The notes: generated by a model from the sequence alone, not told the origin. A DNA stretch of 64,000 nt from Marivita cryptomonadis (GCF_002115725.1 NZ_JFKD01000016.1:1-64000), one strand, 5' to 3'; positions 7,728 through 17,535 are shown, numbered from the stretch's first letter. Made by a program: numbers and translations.

Positions 7728-8825
7728 TTACCTCGCGATTTGCACGAAATTGGCACCGACAATGTCGCGCGGATTGATATGGATCAGGCCCGGCCCGTTT
7801 TCGGCGCCGACCTTTTGCCATGATTCGAAATGCCCATGACGCGGTTCCGCTGCGTCGCCAGCCATGAAGTTGTGCAACTTTCTTCCCCGAAGAACCGTGT
7901 CATAAAATGACCTGAGGTCTGCCTCTGTCAGCAGGGAAAAGCTGTCCATGCCGTTGGGCATGAAAACGTCGACATCTTCGTCAAAGGAGTTCACCGCTTT
8001 TTCCTGACTGCCATGCAGGACCATGTTCACGCCCATGCGACTGTTGAGCATGTTTTGGACGTCGATGAATTTCTGACCGCGAAAATTCGGAATTTCCTGC
8101 GTTTTTTGGGCGTCGGTCTTGTCGGCATCATGGGTGGCGGCCGGGGATTTGCCAGCGCGGTGCAGGTGCGACCAAGGACTGCTGGCATGCTGTTCCGAAA
8201 CAACGATATTCGTCCCCGGATTGTCCGCCGGGACAACGGCAAAAAGATCATAATCGCCGTGAATGTAAGAGGCGTGCAGAACGCCTCGGCCAGTATCCTT
8301 CATGAGTGCCCCAAACCGTTTGGTTCCGGGGCGGGTGTCGGTGAAGAACGGCTGACCCATGGGGAGGTAGAAGCGCGACGGCGTTTTTTCGTCGCTCCAG
8401 GTAAGATCATCGCAATGCCGACCCGACGCTTCGAATTTTGTCCATTCCTTAAGGGCTGACGCGTGTTTCTTCGGGGTGGCATATGCGGATGACATGCCGG
8501 GCGCATGGGGGTTGCAGACCAACCCGGCGACGTTCGACACCCAGCCGGTTTCCTTGATATGCACATTGTTCTGCGCGGTCTTTGCCTTGGTATCCGGGCC
8601 TTTGGGAATGAAGCCCGTCTGCCCGATATAGCGAATCGACGCAGGATTGGACCGCCGCACCAAGATGAACACATGAAACCACCACGCCGTGTAGGCAAAG
8701 GCCCGTTGATCTTGGCGCCGCATCACGCGGTCGGCATCGGGCGCATGGGTGCACAGGGTCGGCGCAATCATCTGACCTTGCAAGGGTTTGGAGTAATCGT
8801 AGGTTCCAGCAGGCATTCTGGACAT
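7728..8825 (-). CDS. ExoY/CyaA/edema-factor-like nucleotidyl cyclase (anthrax-toxin-type cyclase domain)
   Basis: A 365-residue protein made almost only of a class II (toxin-type) nucleotidyl cyclase domain, by my reading. Matching elements in order: VHIKETGWVSNVAG (residues 88-101) resembles VHAKSSDWGLQAGY of Bordetella CyaA, with K91 as the catalytic-lysine candidate. GDYDLFAVVP (190-199) supplies the metal-binding Asp-x-Asp pair D191/D193, as in DYDLFALAP of edema factor. VLHGSQEKAVNSFDEDVDVF (269-288) resembles VVNHGTEQ-N-N-FPE-D-IF, with H271 and N279. LLTEADLRSFYDTVLRGRKL follows as in the toxins. Known members make cAMP or cGMP inside eukaryotic cells after activation by calmodulin or actin. 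No signal peptide, RTX repeats or secretion genes are seen. The start at 8825 has GGAAAGG eight bases upstream; a TTG ten codons earlier is possible. Confidence 0.75.
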   Translation of the reverse strand: MSRMPAGTYDYSKPLQGQMIAPTLCTHAPDADRVMRRQDQRAFAYTAWWFHVFILVRRSNPASIRYIGQTGFIPKGPDTKAKTAQNNVHIKETGWVSNVAGLVCNPHAPGMSSAYATPKKHASALKEWTKFEASGRHCDDLTWSDEKTPSRFYLPMGQPFFTDTRPGTKRFGALMKDTGRGVLHASYIHGDYDLFAVVPADNPGTNIVVSEQHASSPWSHLHRAGKSPAATHDADKTDAQKTQEIPNFRGQKFIDVQNMLNSRMGVNMVLHGSQEKAVNSFDEDVDVFMPNGMDSFSLLTEADLRSFYDTVLRGRKLHNFMAGDAAEPRHGHFESWQKVGAENGPGLIHINPRDIVGANFVQIAR

Positions 8826-9117
8826 GCTTACAGCCTTTCCAATTGGGGCCGGCAAGTCACGGAGCCACGCGACACTCTCTCAGTCATTCGGCCTGTGGCG
8901 AAAAATATGGCCTGCCAAAAAAATCCTTGAAACAACGCCAGCAACCTTACGGCGGGTTGCTTGTTCGGGCAAGGCTCCTGTCATTGCGATGTAGGTTTGG
9001 CGGCAGCCACCAGAGGCGCATTTCCCACTTGCACCGCACCAAGCGCGCCTCTAAGAGGCGATGGATTTTGACCGCCGCGGACGCCTCCGCGGCCCCTATG
9101 CAATGGATAAGGACGAC

Positions 9118-10449
9118 ATGCAGGTCACCGAAACCCTCAATGAAGGCCTCAAGCGCAGCTACTCGATCACCGTTTCGGCGGGCGAGTTGGACGCAAAGGT
9201 CAATGAAAAGCTCAAAGAAGCGCAGCCCGAAATCGAAATGAAGGGCTTCCGCAAAGGCAAGGTGCCGATGCCGCTTTTGAAAAAGCAGTTCGGCCAGCGC
9301 CTTCTGGGCGAAGCCATGCAGGAAACCATCGACGGCGCGATGGCCAAGCATTTCGAAGACAGCGGCGACCGCCCGGCGCTCCAGCCCGAGGTCAAGATGA
9401 CCAATGACGACTGGAAAGAGGGCGACGACATTCAAGTCGACATGTCCTACGAAAAACTGCCCGAGATGCCCGAGGTCGATCTGTCGGCACTGACGCTGGA
9501 AAAGCTGGTCGTCAAGGCAGGCGATGCTGAAGTTGACGAGGCGCTCAAGAACCTTGCCGAGACCGCGCAGGACTTCAAGGACCGCAAGAAAGGCTCCAAG
9601 GCCAAGGATGGGGATCAGATTGTGATCGACTTCCTTGGTAAGGTCGACGGTGAAGCGTTCGACGGTGGTGCTGCCGAAGATTACCCGCTCGTGCTTGGCT
9701 CCGGTTCCTTCATCCCCGGTTTCGAAGAACAGCTGGTCGGCGTGAAGGTCGGCGAAGAGAAGAACGTCGAAGTCAAATTCCCCGAGGAATACGGCGCTGA
9801 AAACCTTGCCGGCAAAGACGCGGTGTTTGAATGCACCGTGAAAGCTGTCAAAGAGCCGGTTGCCGCCGAGATCAACGACGAACTGGCCACGAAGTTCGGC
9901 GCAGAAGACTTGGCTGCTTTGAAGGCACAAATCTCGGAGCGTCTGGAAGTCGAATATGCCGGTGCGGCACGTCAGGTCATGAAGCGCGCCTTGCTTGACC
10001 AACTTGACGAGAAAGTGTCGGTCGATCTGCCGCCGTCGCTGGTCGAAGCCGAAGCCAAGCAGATCGCACATCAGCTGTGGCACGAAGAGAACCCGGACGT
10101 GCAGGGCCACGACCACCCCGAGGTCGAACCGACAGCCGAGCACAACAAGCTGGCAGAGCGCCGCGTGAAGCTGGGCCTCTTGCTGGCAGAGCTGGGTCAG
10201 AAAGCCGAGGTCACCGTGACCGACGCGGAGATGACGCAGGCGATCATGAACCAGGCGCGCCAGTACCCGGGTCAGGAACGTGCGTTCTTCGACTTCGTGC
10301 GCCAGAACCAGCAGATGCAGCAGCAGCTGCGCGCGCCGATCTTTGAAGACAAGGTTGTCGATCACGTGGCCGAGCAGGCGACCGTGACCGAGAAAGAGGT
10401 CTCCAAGGACGATCTGGAAAAGGCCGTCGAGGCGCTTGACGACGAATAA
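9118..10449 (+). CDS. tig: Trigger factor, ribosome-associated chaperone and prolyl isomerase
   Basis: A 443-residue chaperone that binds uL23 at the ribosome exit tunnel and shields nascent chains. The N-terminal ribosome-binding domain carries the signature [17 protein letters not shown]. The central FKBP-type isomerase domain (about 160-245) reads [22 protein letters not shown] with [15 protein letters not shown]. The C-terminal arm domain follows. The start [15 protein letters not shown] at 9118 has AAGGA upstream; an in-frame ATG 19 codons earlier was rejected. The 292 bases between this gene and the divergent cyclase gene hold no other gene; two short hairpins are visible there (CGCCTC/GAGGCG near 9045-9060 and CCGCGGA/TCCGCGG near 9075-9095). 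Confidence 0.96.
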   Translation: MQVTETLNEGLKRSYSITVSAGELDAKVNEKLKEAQPEIEMKGFRKGKVPMPLLKKQFGQRLLGEAMQETIDGAMAKHFEDSGDRPALQPEVKMTNDDWKEGDDIQVDMSYEKLPEMPEVDLSALTLEKLVVKAGDAEVDEALKNLAETAQDFKDRKKGSKAKDGDQIVIDFLGKVDGEAFDGGAAEDYPLVLGSGSFIPGFEEQLVGVKVGEEKNVEVKFPEEYGAENLAGKDAVFECTVKAVKEPVAAEINDELATKFGAEDLAALKAQISERLEVEYAGAARQVMKRALLDQLDEKVSVDLPPSLVEAEAKQIAHQLWHEENPDVQGHDHPEVEPTAEHNKLAERRVKLGLLLAELGQKAEVTVTDAEMTQAIMNQARQYPGQERAFFDFVRQNQQMQQQLRAPIFEDKVVDHVAEQATVTEKEVSKDDLEKAVEALDDE

Positions 10450-10472
10450 GACCTTTCGAGGTTTTTTATTGC

Positions 10473-10499
10473 AAAGGCCGCCCCATCGGGCGGCCTTTT
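10473..10499 (+). terminator. Rho-independent terminator of tig
   Basis: AAAGGCCGCCC, a short CATC loop, then GGGCGGCC and TTTT. It lies 23 bases after the tig stop codon. Confidence 0.9.
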
Positions 10500-10534
10500 C
10501 TGTTTGAGGATCGGATGCGCCGCTCCGACGGGGG

Positions 10535-10596
10535 TGGGGGCGCTGCCCCCGTCCGCCATTGGCGGACTCCTCCGAGGGATTTGTGAAGCATAGAAG
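10535..10596 (+). repeat. Dispersed composite repeat, copy A
   Basis: GGGGGCGCTGCCCCC hairpin, then GTCCGCC/GGCGGAC hairpin, then CTCCTCCGAGGGATTTG and a degraded AGAAG tail. The first 18 bases and the ACTCC-CCGAGG-ATTTG block match copy B at 43242-43306. The second hairpin keeps its structure but not its sequence. It is located at the convergent 3' ends of tig and the CpdB-like gene. Confidence 0.8.
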
Positions 10597-10606
10597 CCTT
10601 GGCGCT

Positions 10607-12562
10607 TCAGAGGCTCATGCGGAAGAGGGCAAACCCATCGGCGTTTGTGCCGGCCTCTTCAAGCGTCATTCCGTCTAGGGTATTGGCGTATTTCGCACCG
10701 GCAGGGCCAGTTTCAAACATCACGCTGGTGCCCTCCATCGGGGCGAAGCGCCAGTTGAAATCGGCCTTGGGGTCGATGGTGCCCTGTTCCACGATGTAGC
10801 GCACGATTACATCCCGGTTGGTGTCGGGGCCTTCGAACACGATGGTGTCGCCGGTGCCGGGGAAGCTGCCACCGCCGCCTGCGCGGTAATTGTTGGTGGC
10901 GATGATGAACTCGGCTTCTGGGTCGATAGGTGTCCCGTCATAGGTCAGATTCACGATGCGGTTGGCGTCCGGGTTGATGACCGCGCCGTCGCGGTCGAAT
11001 TTCGACGGCTGGCTTAGGTCGATCTGGTAGTTGACCCCGTCGATCACGTCGAAATTGTAGCTGGGGAAGTTGGGGTTCAGCAGCGGCGCGTCCGTTGACC
11101 CCGGTTCGACCTGATTGAACATGCCCGCCGAGCGTTCCAGCCAGTCCTTGACCTGCGCGCCGGTCACCCGCACTGCGCGTACGGTATTGGGGTAGAGGTA
11201 GAGATCGGACACGTTCTTGATTGCCACATCCCCGACCGGCACGTCGGTATAGTATTCCGGCCCACCGCGACCGCCTGCCTTGAACGGGGCAGCGGCGGAT
11301 AGGATCGGCAGGCCTTCATGCGGCGTGCCCTGCATCATCTGTGCAATGTACCAAGTCTGGGCGTTGGACACGATCTGGACCGAAGGATCATCCGCCACCA
11401 GCGCGAAATAGCTGTGCAGAGGGGCAGCGGTTTTACCCACGGCGCGGCGGATATAGGCGAGCGTTTCCTCGTGATCTGTCATCGTGGCCTCAATCACCGG
11501 CTGGTAATCCTTGACCAGTGCAGTGACCGAACGGTCTTCATTGCGCTGAGAGATGGGCCGCGCCTCGGACTGGTGGTTGAGCACGCGCCAGCTGGTGCCA
11601 TCGCGTTCGAGCATCAGATCGACCAGCCCCATATGGCTGCCCCAGAAGCCTGCCATGACGCCGGGCTTGCCCATGATCGTGCCTTTGGCCGAATCAAGGC
11701 CCGGCAGATTTTCATAGGTGGAGGAGGGGAAGACGAGATGCGAATGTCCCGTCAGGATGACGTCGATGCCGTCGATCCCTGCCAGCGGAATGGAGGCGTT
11801 TTCCATCATCTCCGCAGCCTCGGGAGCGCCGATGCCGGAATGGGACAGCGCAATGACGATGTCCGCGCCTTGCTCGCGGATTTGTGGCACATAGGCGCGG
11901 GCGGCTTCTAGGATGTCGCGAGCGGTCACGTTGCCTTCTAGGTGGCGGCGATCCCATGTCATGATCTGCGGTGGCACAAAGCCGATGAGGCCGATCCGGA
12001 TCGGGTGGGTGTTTCCTCCGCCGTCGGTGATTTCACGGTCGAGGATCACGTAAGGCGGCACCAGCGTGGTGTCGTCGCGCGGGGTGGCGCCGGCGGTCTT
12101 GACCACGTTGGCCGACACGACGGGGAAGTCGGCACCGGCCAGCGCCTTCATCAGGAAATCCAGACCGTAGTTGAATTCGTGATTGCCCAATGTGGAGCCG
12201 TCAAAACCCAGCACGTTCATCGCGGTGATGATCGGGTGCATGTCACCCTCTTTCATCCCGCGCTCATAGGCGATGTAGTCGCCCATCGGATTGCCCTGCA
12301 GAAAGTCGCCATTGTCGAGCAGCAGTGAATTCGTGGCCTCGGACCGGATGTTCTGAACAATAGTGGCAACGCGGCTCAGGCCCACCGTGTCGGTCGGGCG
12401 GTCGCCGTAATAATCATACGGGTGCACATGTACATGCAGGTCGGTGGTTTCCATGATGCGCAGATGCGCCTGATTGGACATGGCGCGCACCGAGAACGGG
12501 TGCAGCGCCAGAAAGCCCGCAGTGCTGGCCAGAAATCCACGGCGGTTGAGGTGAAGAGCCAT
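10607..12562 (-). CDS. cpdB: 2',3'-cyclic-nucleotide 2'-phosphodiesterase / 3'-nucleotidase, Tat-exported
   Basis: A 651-residue periplasmic enzyme, close to the usual CpdB length (about 647), that salvages phosphate and nucleosides from cyclic and 3'-nucleotides. The N-terminus [20 protein letters not shown] is a twin-arginine signal (NRRGFLA). The calcineurin-like metallophosphatase domain has [43 protein letters not shown] and [12 protein letters not shown]. The C-terminal 5'-nucleotidase domain (about 360-640) has [16 protein letters not shown] and [23 protein letters not shown] precedes the ATG. Tat export implies folding with metal in the cytoplasm. Confidence 0.93.
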   Translation of the reverse strand: MALHLNRRGFLASTAGFLALHPFSVRAMSNQAHLRIMETTDLHVHVHPYDYYGDRPTDTVGLSRVATIVQNIRSEATNSLLLDNGDFLQGNPMGDYIAYERGMKEGDMHPIITAMNVLGFDGSTLGNHEFNYGLDFLMKALAGADFPVVSANVVKTAGATPRDDTTLVPPYVILDREITDGGGNTHPIRIGLIGFVPPQIMTWDRRHLEGNVTARDILEAARAYVPQIREQGADIVIALSHSGIGAPEAAEMMENASIPLAGIDGIDVILTGHSHLVFPSSTYENLPGLDSAKGTIMGKPGVMAGFWGSHMGLVDLMLERDGTSWRVLNHQSEARPISQRNEDRSVTALVKDYQPVIEATMTDHEETLAYIRRAVGKTAAPLHSYFALVADDPSVQIVSNAQTWYIAQMMQGTPHEGLPILSAAAPFKAGGRGGPEYYTDVPVGDVAIKNVSDLYLYPNTVRAVRVTGAQVKDWLERSAGMFNQVEPGSTDAPLLNPNFPSYNFDVIDGVNYQIDLSQPSKFDRDGAVINPDANRIVNLTYDGTPIDPEAEFIIATNNYRAGGGGSFPGTGDTIVFEGPDTNRDVIVRYIVEQGTIDPKADFNWRFAPMEGTSVMFETGPAGAKYANTLDGMTLEEAGTNADGFALFRMSL

Positions 12563-12673
12563 GATCGTGTCCCCCTGATCTAAATTGGTTCTGGGGCAGG
12601 TTAGGCCGAAAAGTTCTCAACCGGGTAGCGGTTTCATGGCAGCGGCATGAAGTCGCCGGGGGTGTGGTGTGCG

Positions 12674-13816
12674 TCAGATGTGCAGGTCTCTCGAATAGGT
12701 GACGAATTCTGCGATCTCGTCGGGCAGGTGGGTGATGCCGAGGCCCGGGGCGTCTGAGAGGGTGAGCGTGCCGCGATGCGTGGCACCCTGCCATGTGTCG
12801 AATGCGTCGCGCAGCGGGTTCGGGTTCACGTCCACTTCGAGCAACCCGTCGCCACCGGCTGCAGCAAGCAGATGCGCCGAGGCAATCAAGCCGATGCCGC
12901 CGCCAAGATAATGTGGACAATAGCGTTGACCTGCCGCGCGGATTGCTTGGGCCACTGGCCAACAGCCACTGAACCCGCCCCATTTTGCAATGTCAGGCTG
13001 TAGCACGCCAAAGACGCCTGTGGCGATGGCATCGGCAAAACCACCAGTGCCGGTGATGTTTTCGCCTCCTGCCAAGGGGATCGGGCTTTGATCTGCCAGC
13101 GCACGCCAATGGGTCAGGGAAGCGTCGGCAGGCAGGGGTTCCTCAAGCCAGCCGAGTGGTAGGTCGGTGCAGGCAGCGACAAAGCGTTCTGCCTCGGGAA
13201 GCGCCCACGCTTGATTGGCATCCGCGCACAGGGTTTCTCCGGCGCCGAGGGTCGAGAAAAGCCCGGTCAGAAGCGCGGTGTCTTGGGTCAGGTCAAAGCC
13301 GACCTTGACCTTGTAGGTGGAGAAGCCGGCCTCTTGGCCTTGGGTGATCTGATGGTCGGCTTGACCGATGGCGATGCCACTGGCGTAGCACGGGACGGTG
13401 TGTTCCGCCTGAGGGTTCAGATATTGCGCCACAGACAGGCCTGCGCGCCGCGCGACAAGATCGGTCATTGCGGTATCCAGCCCTGCGATCACTTGGCGGA
13501 ACGGCCCCCATTCGCCACATTGCAGGGCCCGGATGTGGGTCTTTTCGGTGAGCTGGGTGAAAAGCTCCGACGCGTCATCAAAGGGTTGGCCCAATAGCAA
13601 ATCGCCCATGTCTTCGACCAAAAGGCGCGCGCGGTGTTCGGCCCCTGCGGCGGGCCAGTTGGCAAAGACCTCACCCCAGCCAAACGCACCGTCACCGTCC
13701 TCGAGACGCACGAACACGGCGGGGCGGTTGTGCATCACGCCAAAGGACGTCGCCACCGGCGACGAGATTGGAACGCGATAGGCAGCGACGGTGATGCGGG
13801 ACAGAGTGATTGGCAT
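12674..13816 (-). CDS. Mandelate racemase / muconate-lactonizing enzyme family protein (enolase superfamily)
   Basis: A 380-residue protein with the two-domain fold of the enolase superfamily: an N-terminal capping domain (about 1-125) and a TIM barrel. TYKVKVGFD holds the K-x-K pair with the catalytic lysine. Metal ligands are probably in CADANQAW, GWLEEPL and AGGENITG, and CPHYLGGGIG may provide the second base. Such enzymes abstract the alpha-proton of carboxylates (sugar acids, lactones, amino-acid derivatives). The substrate cannot be read from the sequence. The start at 13816 (MPITLSRITVAAY) was chosen over an extension 15 codons upstream; its RBS is weak. It is 111 bases upstream of the CpdB-like gene on the same strand. 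Confidence 0.88.
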   Translation of the reverse strand: MPITLSRITVAAYRVPISSPVATSFGVMHNRPAVFVRLEDGDGAFGWGEVFANWPAAGAEHRARLLVEDMGDLLLGQPFDDASELFTQLTEKTHIRALQCGEWGPFRQVIAGLDTAMTDLVARRAGLSVAQYLNPQAEHTVPCYASGIAIGQADHQITQGQEAGFSTYKVKVGFDLTQDTALLTGLFSTLGAGETLCADANQAWALPEAERFVAACTDLPLGWLEEPLPADASLTHWRALADQSPIPLAGGENITGTGGFADAIATGVFGVLQPDIAKWGGFSGCWPVAQAIRAAGQRYCPHYLGGGIGLIASAHLLAAAGGDGLLEVDVNPNPLRDAFDTWQGATHRGTLTLSDAPGLGITHLPDEIAEFVTYSRDLHI

Positions 13817-14221
13817 TGGCGCAGCACAGCAGGATGCAGTGGCAAAGGCAAGTACGAGCATGGGGAGTTTCGCAAATCAAAATGTCAGAGGCCGGACTGT
13901 TCCGGGCGATGCGTTGCAGGCAAGGCAATTTTGGTTATCATGCGACGGGCATGATGACTTGGTTGCGTGCGGAAACCAGCCCGCCTATCCGACCATGATC
14001 GACGTGCGTTCAGCCGCGCACCCCTTGTGAAGTTCGGGTTGCGATCAAGGGCGTAAACCAAAGGGGCGCTGGCGCAGAATTGCCGAAAGCAACTTGCGCT
14101 TGGACCTTGATAAACGTCATATCGCATCAGGCATGACCTCAAGGTCGTTAACTCGGACGGGTGTCGAAAAGCGCATCGCCAGGAAGAAAACTGAGCCTGA
14201 CCTTCCCTATTGGAGCCTTCT
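13817..14221. other. Gene-free divergent intergenic region
   Basis: 405 bases between the enolase-superfamily gene (minus) and the decarboxylase gene (plus). Several frames cross it but none has a plausible start with RBS or a recognisable product. It presumably contains both promoters. I see no strong dyad, riboswitch or terminator. The last bases hold the decarboxylase RBS (GGAG at 14212-14215). Confidence 0.6.
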
Positions 14222-16522
14222 ATGAAATTTCGCTTTCCCATCGTCATCATTGACGAGGACTTCCGTTCAGACAACTCCTCTGGCTTGGGCATCCGGGCTA
14301 TCGCCGCAGCCATCGAGAGCGAAGGCTTCGAGGTGTTGGGCACGACCAGCTACGGGGACCTGTCGCAGTTTGCGCAGCAGCAATCCCGCGCAAGTGCCTT
14401 TGTCCTGTCCATCGATGACGAGGAATTTACACCCGGTCCCGATCTTGATCCCGCGGTACTGAACCTACGGTCCTTTATTGAAGAAGTGCGTTGGAAGAAC
14501 AACGAAGTCCCGATTTACATCTACGGCGAAACCAAGACGAGCCGCCATCTGCCCAACGATATTTTGCGCGAGCTGCACGGGTTCATTCACACTTTCGAAG
14601 ACACACCGGAATTCGTCGCCCGACACATCGTCCGTGACGCCAAAGCCTATCTCGAAGCGATCCAGCCGCCCTTCTTCAAGGCGCTGCTCGACTATGCTGA
14701 GGATGGATCTTACTCATGGCACTGCCCGGGGCATTCTGGCGGTGTGGCGTTTCTGAAAAGCCCGATCGGTCAGATGTACCACCAGTTCTACGGTGAAAAC
14801 ATGCTGCGGGCGGATGTGTGCAATTCGGTCGAGGAGCTTGGCCAATTGCTTGATCACGACGGCGCCATCGGCGCGTCCGAGCGTAATGCGGCACGGATAT
14901 TCAACGCCGACCACTGCTTTTTCGTGACCAACGGGACAAGCACTTCGAACAAGATGGTCTGGCACCATACTGTCGCCCCGGGCGATGTGGTGGTTGTCGA
15001 CCGGAACTGCCACAAATCCATTCTGCACAGCATCATCATGACAGGTGCGATCCCGGTTTTCATGAAGCCGACGCGCAACCACTACGGCATCATCGGGCCC
15101 ATTCCGAAGTCCGAGTTCGCGATCGAGTCGATCAAAGAGAAAATCCGCTCCAACCCGCTGCTGTCGCATGTGGATGCGGACACGGTCAGACCGCGGATCA
15201 TTACTCTGACGCAATCAACCTATGACGGCGTCTTGTACAACACCGAGACGATCAAAGACATGCTCGACGGCTATGTCGAGAACCTGCATTTTGACGAAGC
15301 GTGGTTGCCGCACGCCGCGTTCCATTCGTTCTATGGCACCTTCCACGCCATGGGGCGAAATCGCGAGCGACCAAGCCAGTCGGTGACCTATTCGACCCAG
15401 TCCATCCACAAGCTTCTGGCGGGCATTTCGCAAGCGAGTCATGTGCTTGTGCAGGACAGCAAGAATACCAAACTGGACCGACATCTCTTCAACGAGGCGT
15501 ATCTGATGCACACCTCGACCAGCCCGCAATACAGCATCATCGCCAGTTGCGATGTGGCCGCTGCCATGATGGAGCCTCCGGGGGGGCGTGCCTTGGTCGA
15601 AGAAAGCCTGCTGGAGTCGCTCGATTTCCGTCGCGCCATGCGGAAGGTGGATGAAGAATACGGCAACGATTGGTGGTTCCAGGTTTGGGGGCCGGAAGAA
15701 CTGGACGAAGAAGGCATCGACAGTCCGAACAACTGGGTGCTGAAAAAGACAAATGCCGAAGGCGTTCAGCCGTCTGACGGCGAAGAATCCTGGCATGCCT
15801 TTGGTGACATGGCGCCCGGCTTCAACATGCTGGACCCGATCAAGGCCACCGTTATCACGCCGGGTATGAATTTGGATGGGAAGTTTGACTATTCCGGCAT
15901 TCCGGCTTCCATCGTGACGAAATATCTGGCCGAGCACGGTGTCGTTGTCGAGAAAACCGGTCTCTACAGCTTCTTCATCATGTTCACGATCGGGATCACC
16001 AAGGGACGTTGGAATTCGCTTTTGACCGAGTTGCAGCAGTTCAAGGACGATTATGACAAGAACGTTCCGATGTGGCGCTGCATGCCGAAATTCTGCGCCC
16101 AGCAGCCGCGATACGAAAAGATGGGGCTGGGCGATATGTGCCAGCACGTCCATTCGCTCTATGCCAAATCCGATGTCGCCGTTCTGTCTACGGATATGTA
16201 CCTCAGCGATCTGGTACCTGCGATGAAGCCGACTGACGCGTTTTCCCACATTGCCGCCCGTACGACTCAGCGTGTGCCTATCGACGAACTTGAGGGACGC
16301 ATAACAACAAGTCTGGTCACGCCTTACCCGCCAGGCATTCCGCTTTTGATCCCGGGGGAGGTCTTCAACAAGAAGATCGTCGAATATCTGAAATTCAACA
16401 GAACCTTCGCGCGCGAATGCCCGGGGTTCGAGATCGATATTCATGGGCTTGTTCAGGAAGTGGATGAGAACAATCAGGTTCAGTATTTTGCCGACTGTGT
16501 GGCCAAGAGCGAGGAGGTTTAG
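14222..16522 (+). CDS. Orn/Lys/Arg decarboxylase, AdiA-like
   Basis: A 766-residue PLP enzyme of the large group III amino-acid decarboxylases. An N-terminal CheY-like wing domain (about 1-130, starting FPIVIIDEDFRSD) precedes the aminotransferase-fold core with SWHCPGHSGGVAFLKSP, VVVDRNCHKSI, LTQSTYDGVLYN and LHFDEAW. The PLP lysine is K397 in STQSIHKLLAGISQAS. A C-terminal domain contains LVTPYPPGIPLLIPGE. Layout and length follow biodegradative arginine decarboxylase AdiA (about 755 residues) more than CadA or SpeC, so arginine to agmatine is my best guess, but the substrate is inferred. The agmatinase at 24916 could take the product to putrescine. The start at 14222 has GGAG six bases upstream. 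Confidence 0.88.
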   Translation: MKFRFPIVIIDEDFRSDNSSGLGIRAIAAAIESEGFEVLGTTSYGDLSQFAQQQSRASAFVLSIDDEEFTPGPDLDPAVLNLRSFIEEVRWKNNEVPIYIYGETKTSRHLPNDILRELHGFIHTFEDTPEFVARHIVRDAKAYLEAIQPPFFKALLDYAEDGSYSWHCPGHSGGVAFLKSPIGQMYHQFYGENMLRADVCNSVEELGQLLDHDGAIGASERNAARIFNADHCFFVTNGTSTSNKMVWHHTVAPGDVVVVDRNCHKSILHSIIMTGAIPVFMKPTRNHYGIIGPIPKSEFAIESIKEKIRSNPLLSHVDADTVRPRIITLTQSTYDGVLYNTETIKDMLDGYVENLHFDEAWLPHAAFHSFYGTFHAMGRNRERPSQSVTYSTQSIHKLLAGISQASHVLVQDSKNTKLDRHLFNEAYLMHTSTSPQYSIIASCDVAAAMMEPPGGRALVEESLLESLDFRRAMRKVDEEYGNDWWFQVWGPEELDEEGIDSPNNWVLKKTNAEGVQPSDGEESWHAFGDMAPGFNMLDPIKATVITPGMNLDGKFDYSGIPASIVTKYLAEHGVVVEKTGLYSFFIMFTIGITKGRWNSLLTELQQFKDDYDKNVPMWRCMPKFCAQQPRYEKMGLGDMCQHVHSLYAKSDVAVLSTDMYLSDLVPAMKPTDAFSHIAARTTQRVPIDELEGRITTSLVTPYPPGIPLLIPGEVFNKKIVEYLKFNRTFARECPGFEIDIHGLVQEVDENNQVQYFADCVAKSEEV

Positions 16523-16597
16523 CCTTCTTGCTGTCGGGCGCGGCCGGTCTTTCGTTCGACCGGATGCGTTCAAAGCCGATTTCGTGAACCGCCCAAT

Positions 16598-16627
16598 AAA
16601 AAAGCCCCGCCGAATAGGCGGGGCTTT
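16598..16627. terminator. Bidirectional terminator between decarboxylase and rplI
   Basis: AAAAAAGCCCCGCC, loop GAATA, GGCGGGGCTTT. A strong GC stem flanked by A and T runs serves the convergent transcripts on both strands. Confidence 0.88.
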
Positions 16628-16649
16628 GAAATCTTGATCAAAGAAACGA

Positions 16650-17270
16650 TCAGTCTTCCGACTTTGTCTCTTCGTCAGACGCTGTGGCGGGTGCCACATC
16701 GTCGTCATCGGATGCCGCACCGCCGATATCGTCGAAGAGTTCCGAAATCTCGAACTCTGCCTGTGCTTCTTCCTCGGCGGCCAGTTCCTGAATGGACTTG
16801 CCGGAGGCCTGAAGGTCGGCTTCTTCGGGCGAACGTGCGACGTTCAGGCTGATGGTGACCATCACCTCGGGGTGCAGGTGCACCTCGACCTCGTGCAGAC
16901 CAAGAACCTTGATCGGCTGACGGATGATGATCTGCTTGCGGTCGAGCGTGAAACCTTCAGAGGTCGCCACATCCGCCGCGTCGCGGGTGGTGACGGAGCC
17001 GTAAAGGTTGCCACCGTCGGACGCCTGACGAATCACGATGAACTGCTGGCCGCCAAGACGGTCGGCCATTGCTTCGGCCTCTTTCTTGGTTTCCAGGTTC
17101 TGTGCTTCGAGCTGGGCTTTCTGGGTTTCGAACGACGCGATGTTCTCTTTCGAGGCGGTCAGCGCCTTGCCCTGCAGCAGCAGGTAGTTGCGCGCGAAAC
17201 CGGGCTTTACGTCAACGACGTCGCCCATCTGGCCAAGCTTGGCCACGCGTTCCAGAAGGATAACTTGCAT
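16650..17270 (-). CDS. rplI: Ribosomal protein bL9
   Basis: A 206-residue large-subunit protein with the bL9 N-terminal domain [31 protein letters not shown], a long central helix ([18 protein letters not shown]) and the C-terminal domain with [16 protein letters not shown]. It is longer than E. coli L9 (149) because of an acidic C-terminal tail of about 55 residues rich in Glu, Asp and Ala; such extensions are usual in Rhodobacteraceae. It is the third gene of rpsF-rpsR-rplI, 12 bases after rpsR. Confidence 0.97.
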   Translation of the reverse strand: MQVILLERVAKLGQMGDVVDVKPGFARNYLLLQGKALTASKENIASFETQKAQLEAQNLETKKEAEAMADRLGGQQFIVIRQASDGGNLYGSVTTRDAADVATSEGFTLDRKQIIIRQPIKVLGLHEVEVHLHPEVMVTISLNVARSPEEADLQASGKSIQELAAEEEAQAEFEISELFDDIGGAASDDDDVAPATASDEETKSED

Positions 17271-17282
17271 GTCAGTCTCTCC

Positions 17283-17510
17283 TTACTTCACTGCGTAGGG
17301 CAGCAGGGCGAGGAAGCGGGCGCGCTTGATTGCACGAGCCAGCTCACGCTGTTTCTTTGCAGACACGGCTGTGATGCGCGAGGGCACGATCTTGCCACGC
17401 TCAGAGATGTAGCGCTGCAGCAGCTTGGTGTCTTTGTAGTCGATCTTAGGTGCATTGTCGCCCGAGAAGGGGCACACCTTGCGACGGCGGAAAAATGGTT
17501 TCGTAGCCAT
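17283..17510 (-). CDS. rpsR: Ribosomal protein bS18
   Basis: A 75-residue small-subunit protein. [22 protein letters not shown] and [21 protein letters not shown] are the family signatures, with a basic C-terminus. It binds bS6 on the 30S platform, and the two genes are adjacent here (rpsF 25 bases upstream). Confidence 0.98.
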   Translation of the reverse strand: MATKPFFRRRKVCPFSGDNAPKIDYKDTKLLQRYISERGKIVPSRITAVSAKKQRELARAIKRARFLALLPYAVK

Positions 17511-17535
17511 GGATTAGCGTCCTTTCTTCAGGCGA

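Noticed and set aside
8947..10365. Long minus-strand open frame (472 codons) opposite trigger factor
   Set aside because: It is the complement shadow of tig: phenylalanine/leucine/aspartate-rich shadow composition, no RBS, and tig is unambiguous.
13817..14221. Hidden small gene in the largest gap
   Set aside because: Frames of up to about 79 codons exist, but none has an RBS, plausible composition or conserved look.
14760..15230. A minus-strand frame near the decarboxylase that looked like a separate small gene
   Set aside because: It is another shadow frame with no start context.
15215..16720. Minus-strand open frame of 501 codons opposite the decarboxylase
   Set aside because: Arginine/histidine-rich shadow of a high-GC gene; the plus-strand protein has full PLP-decarboxylase motifs.
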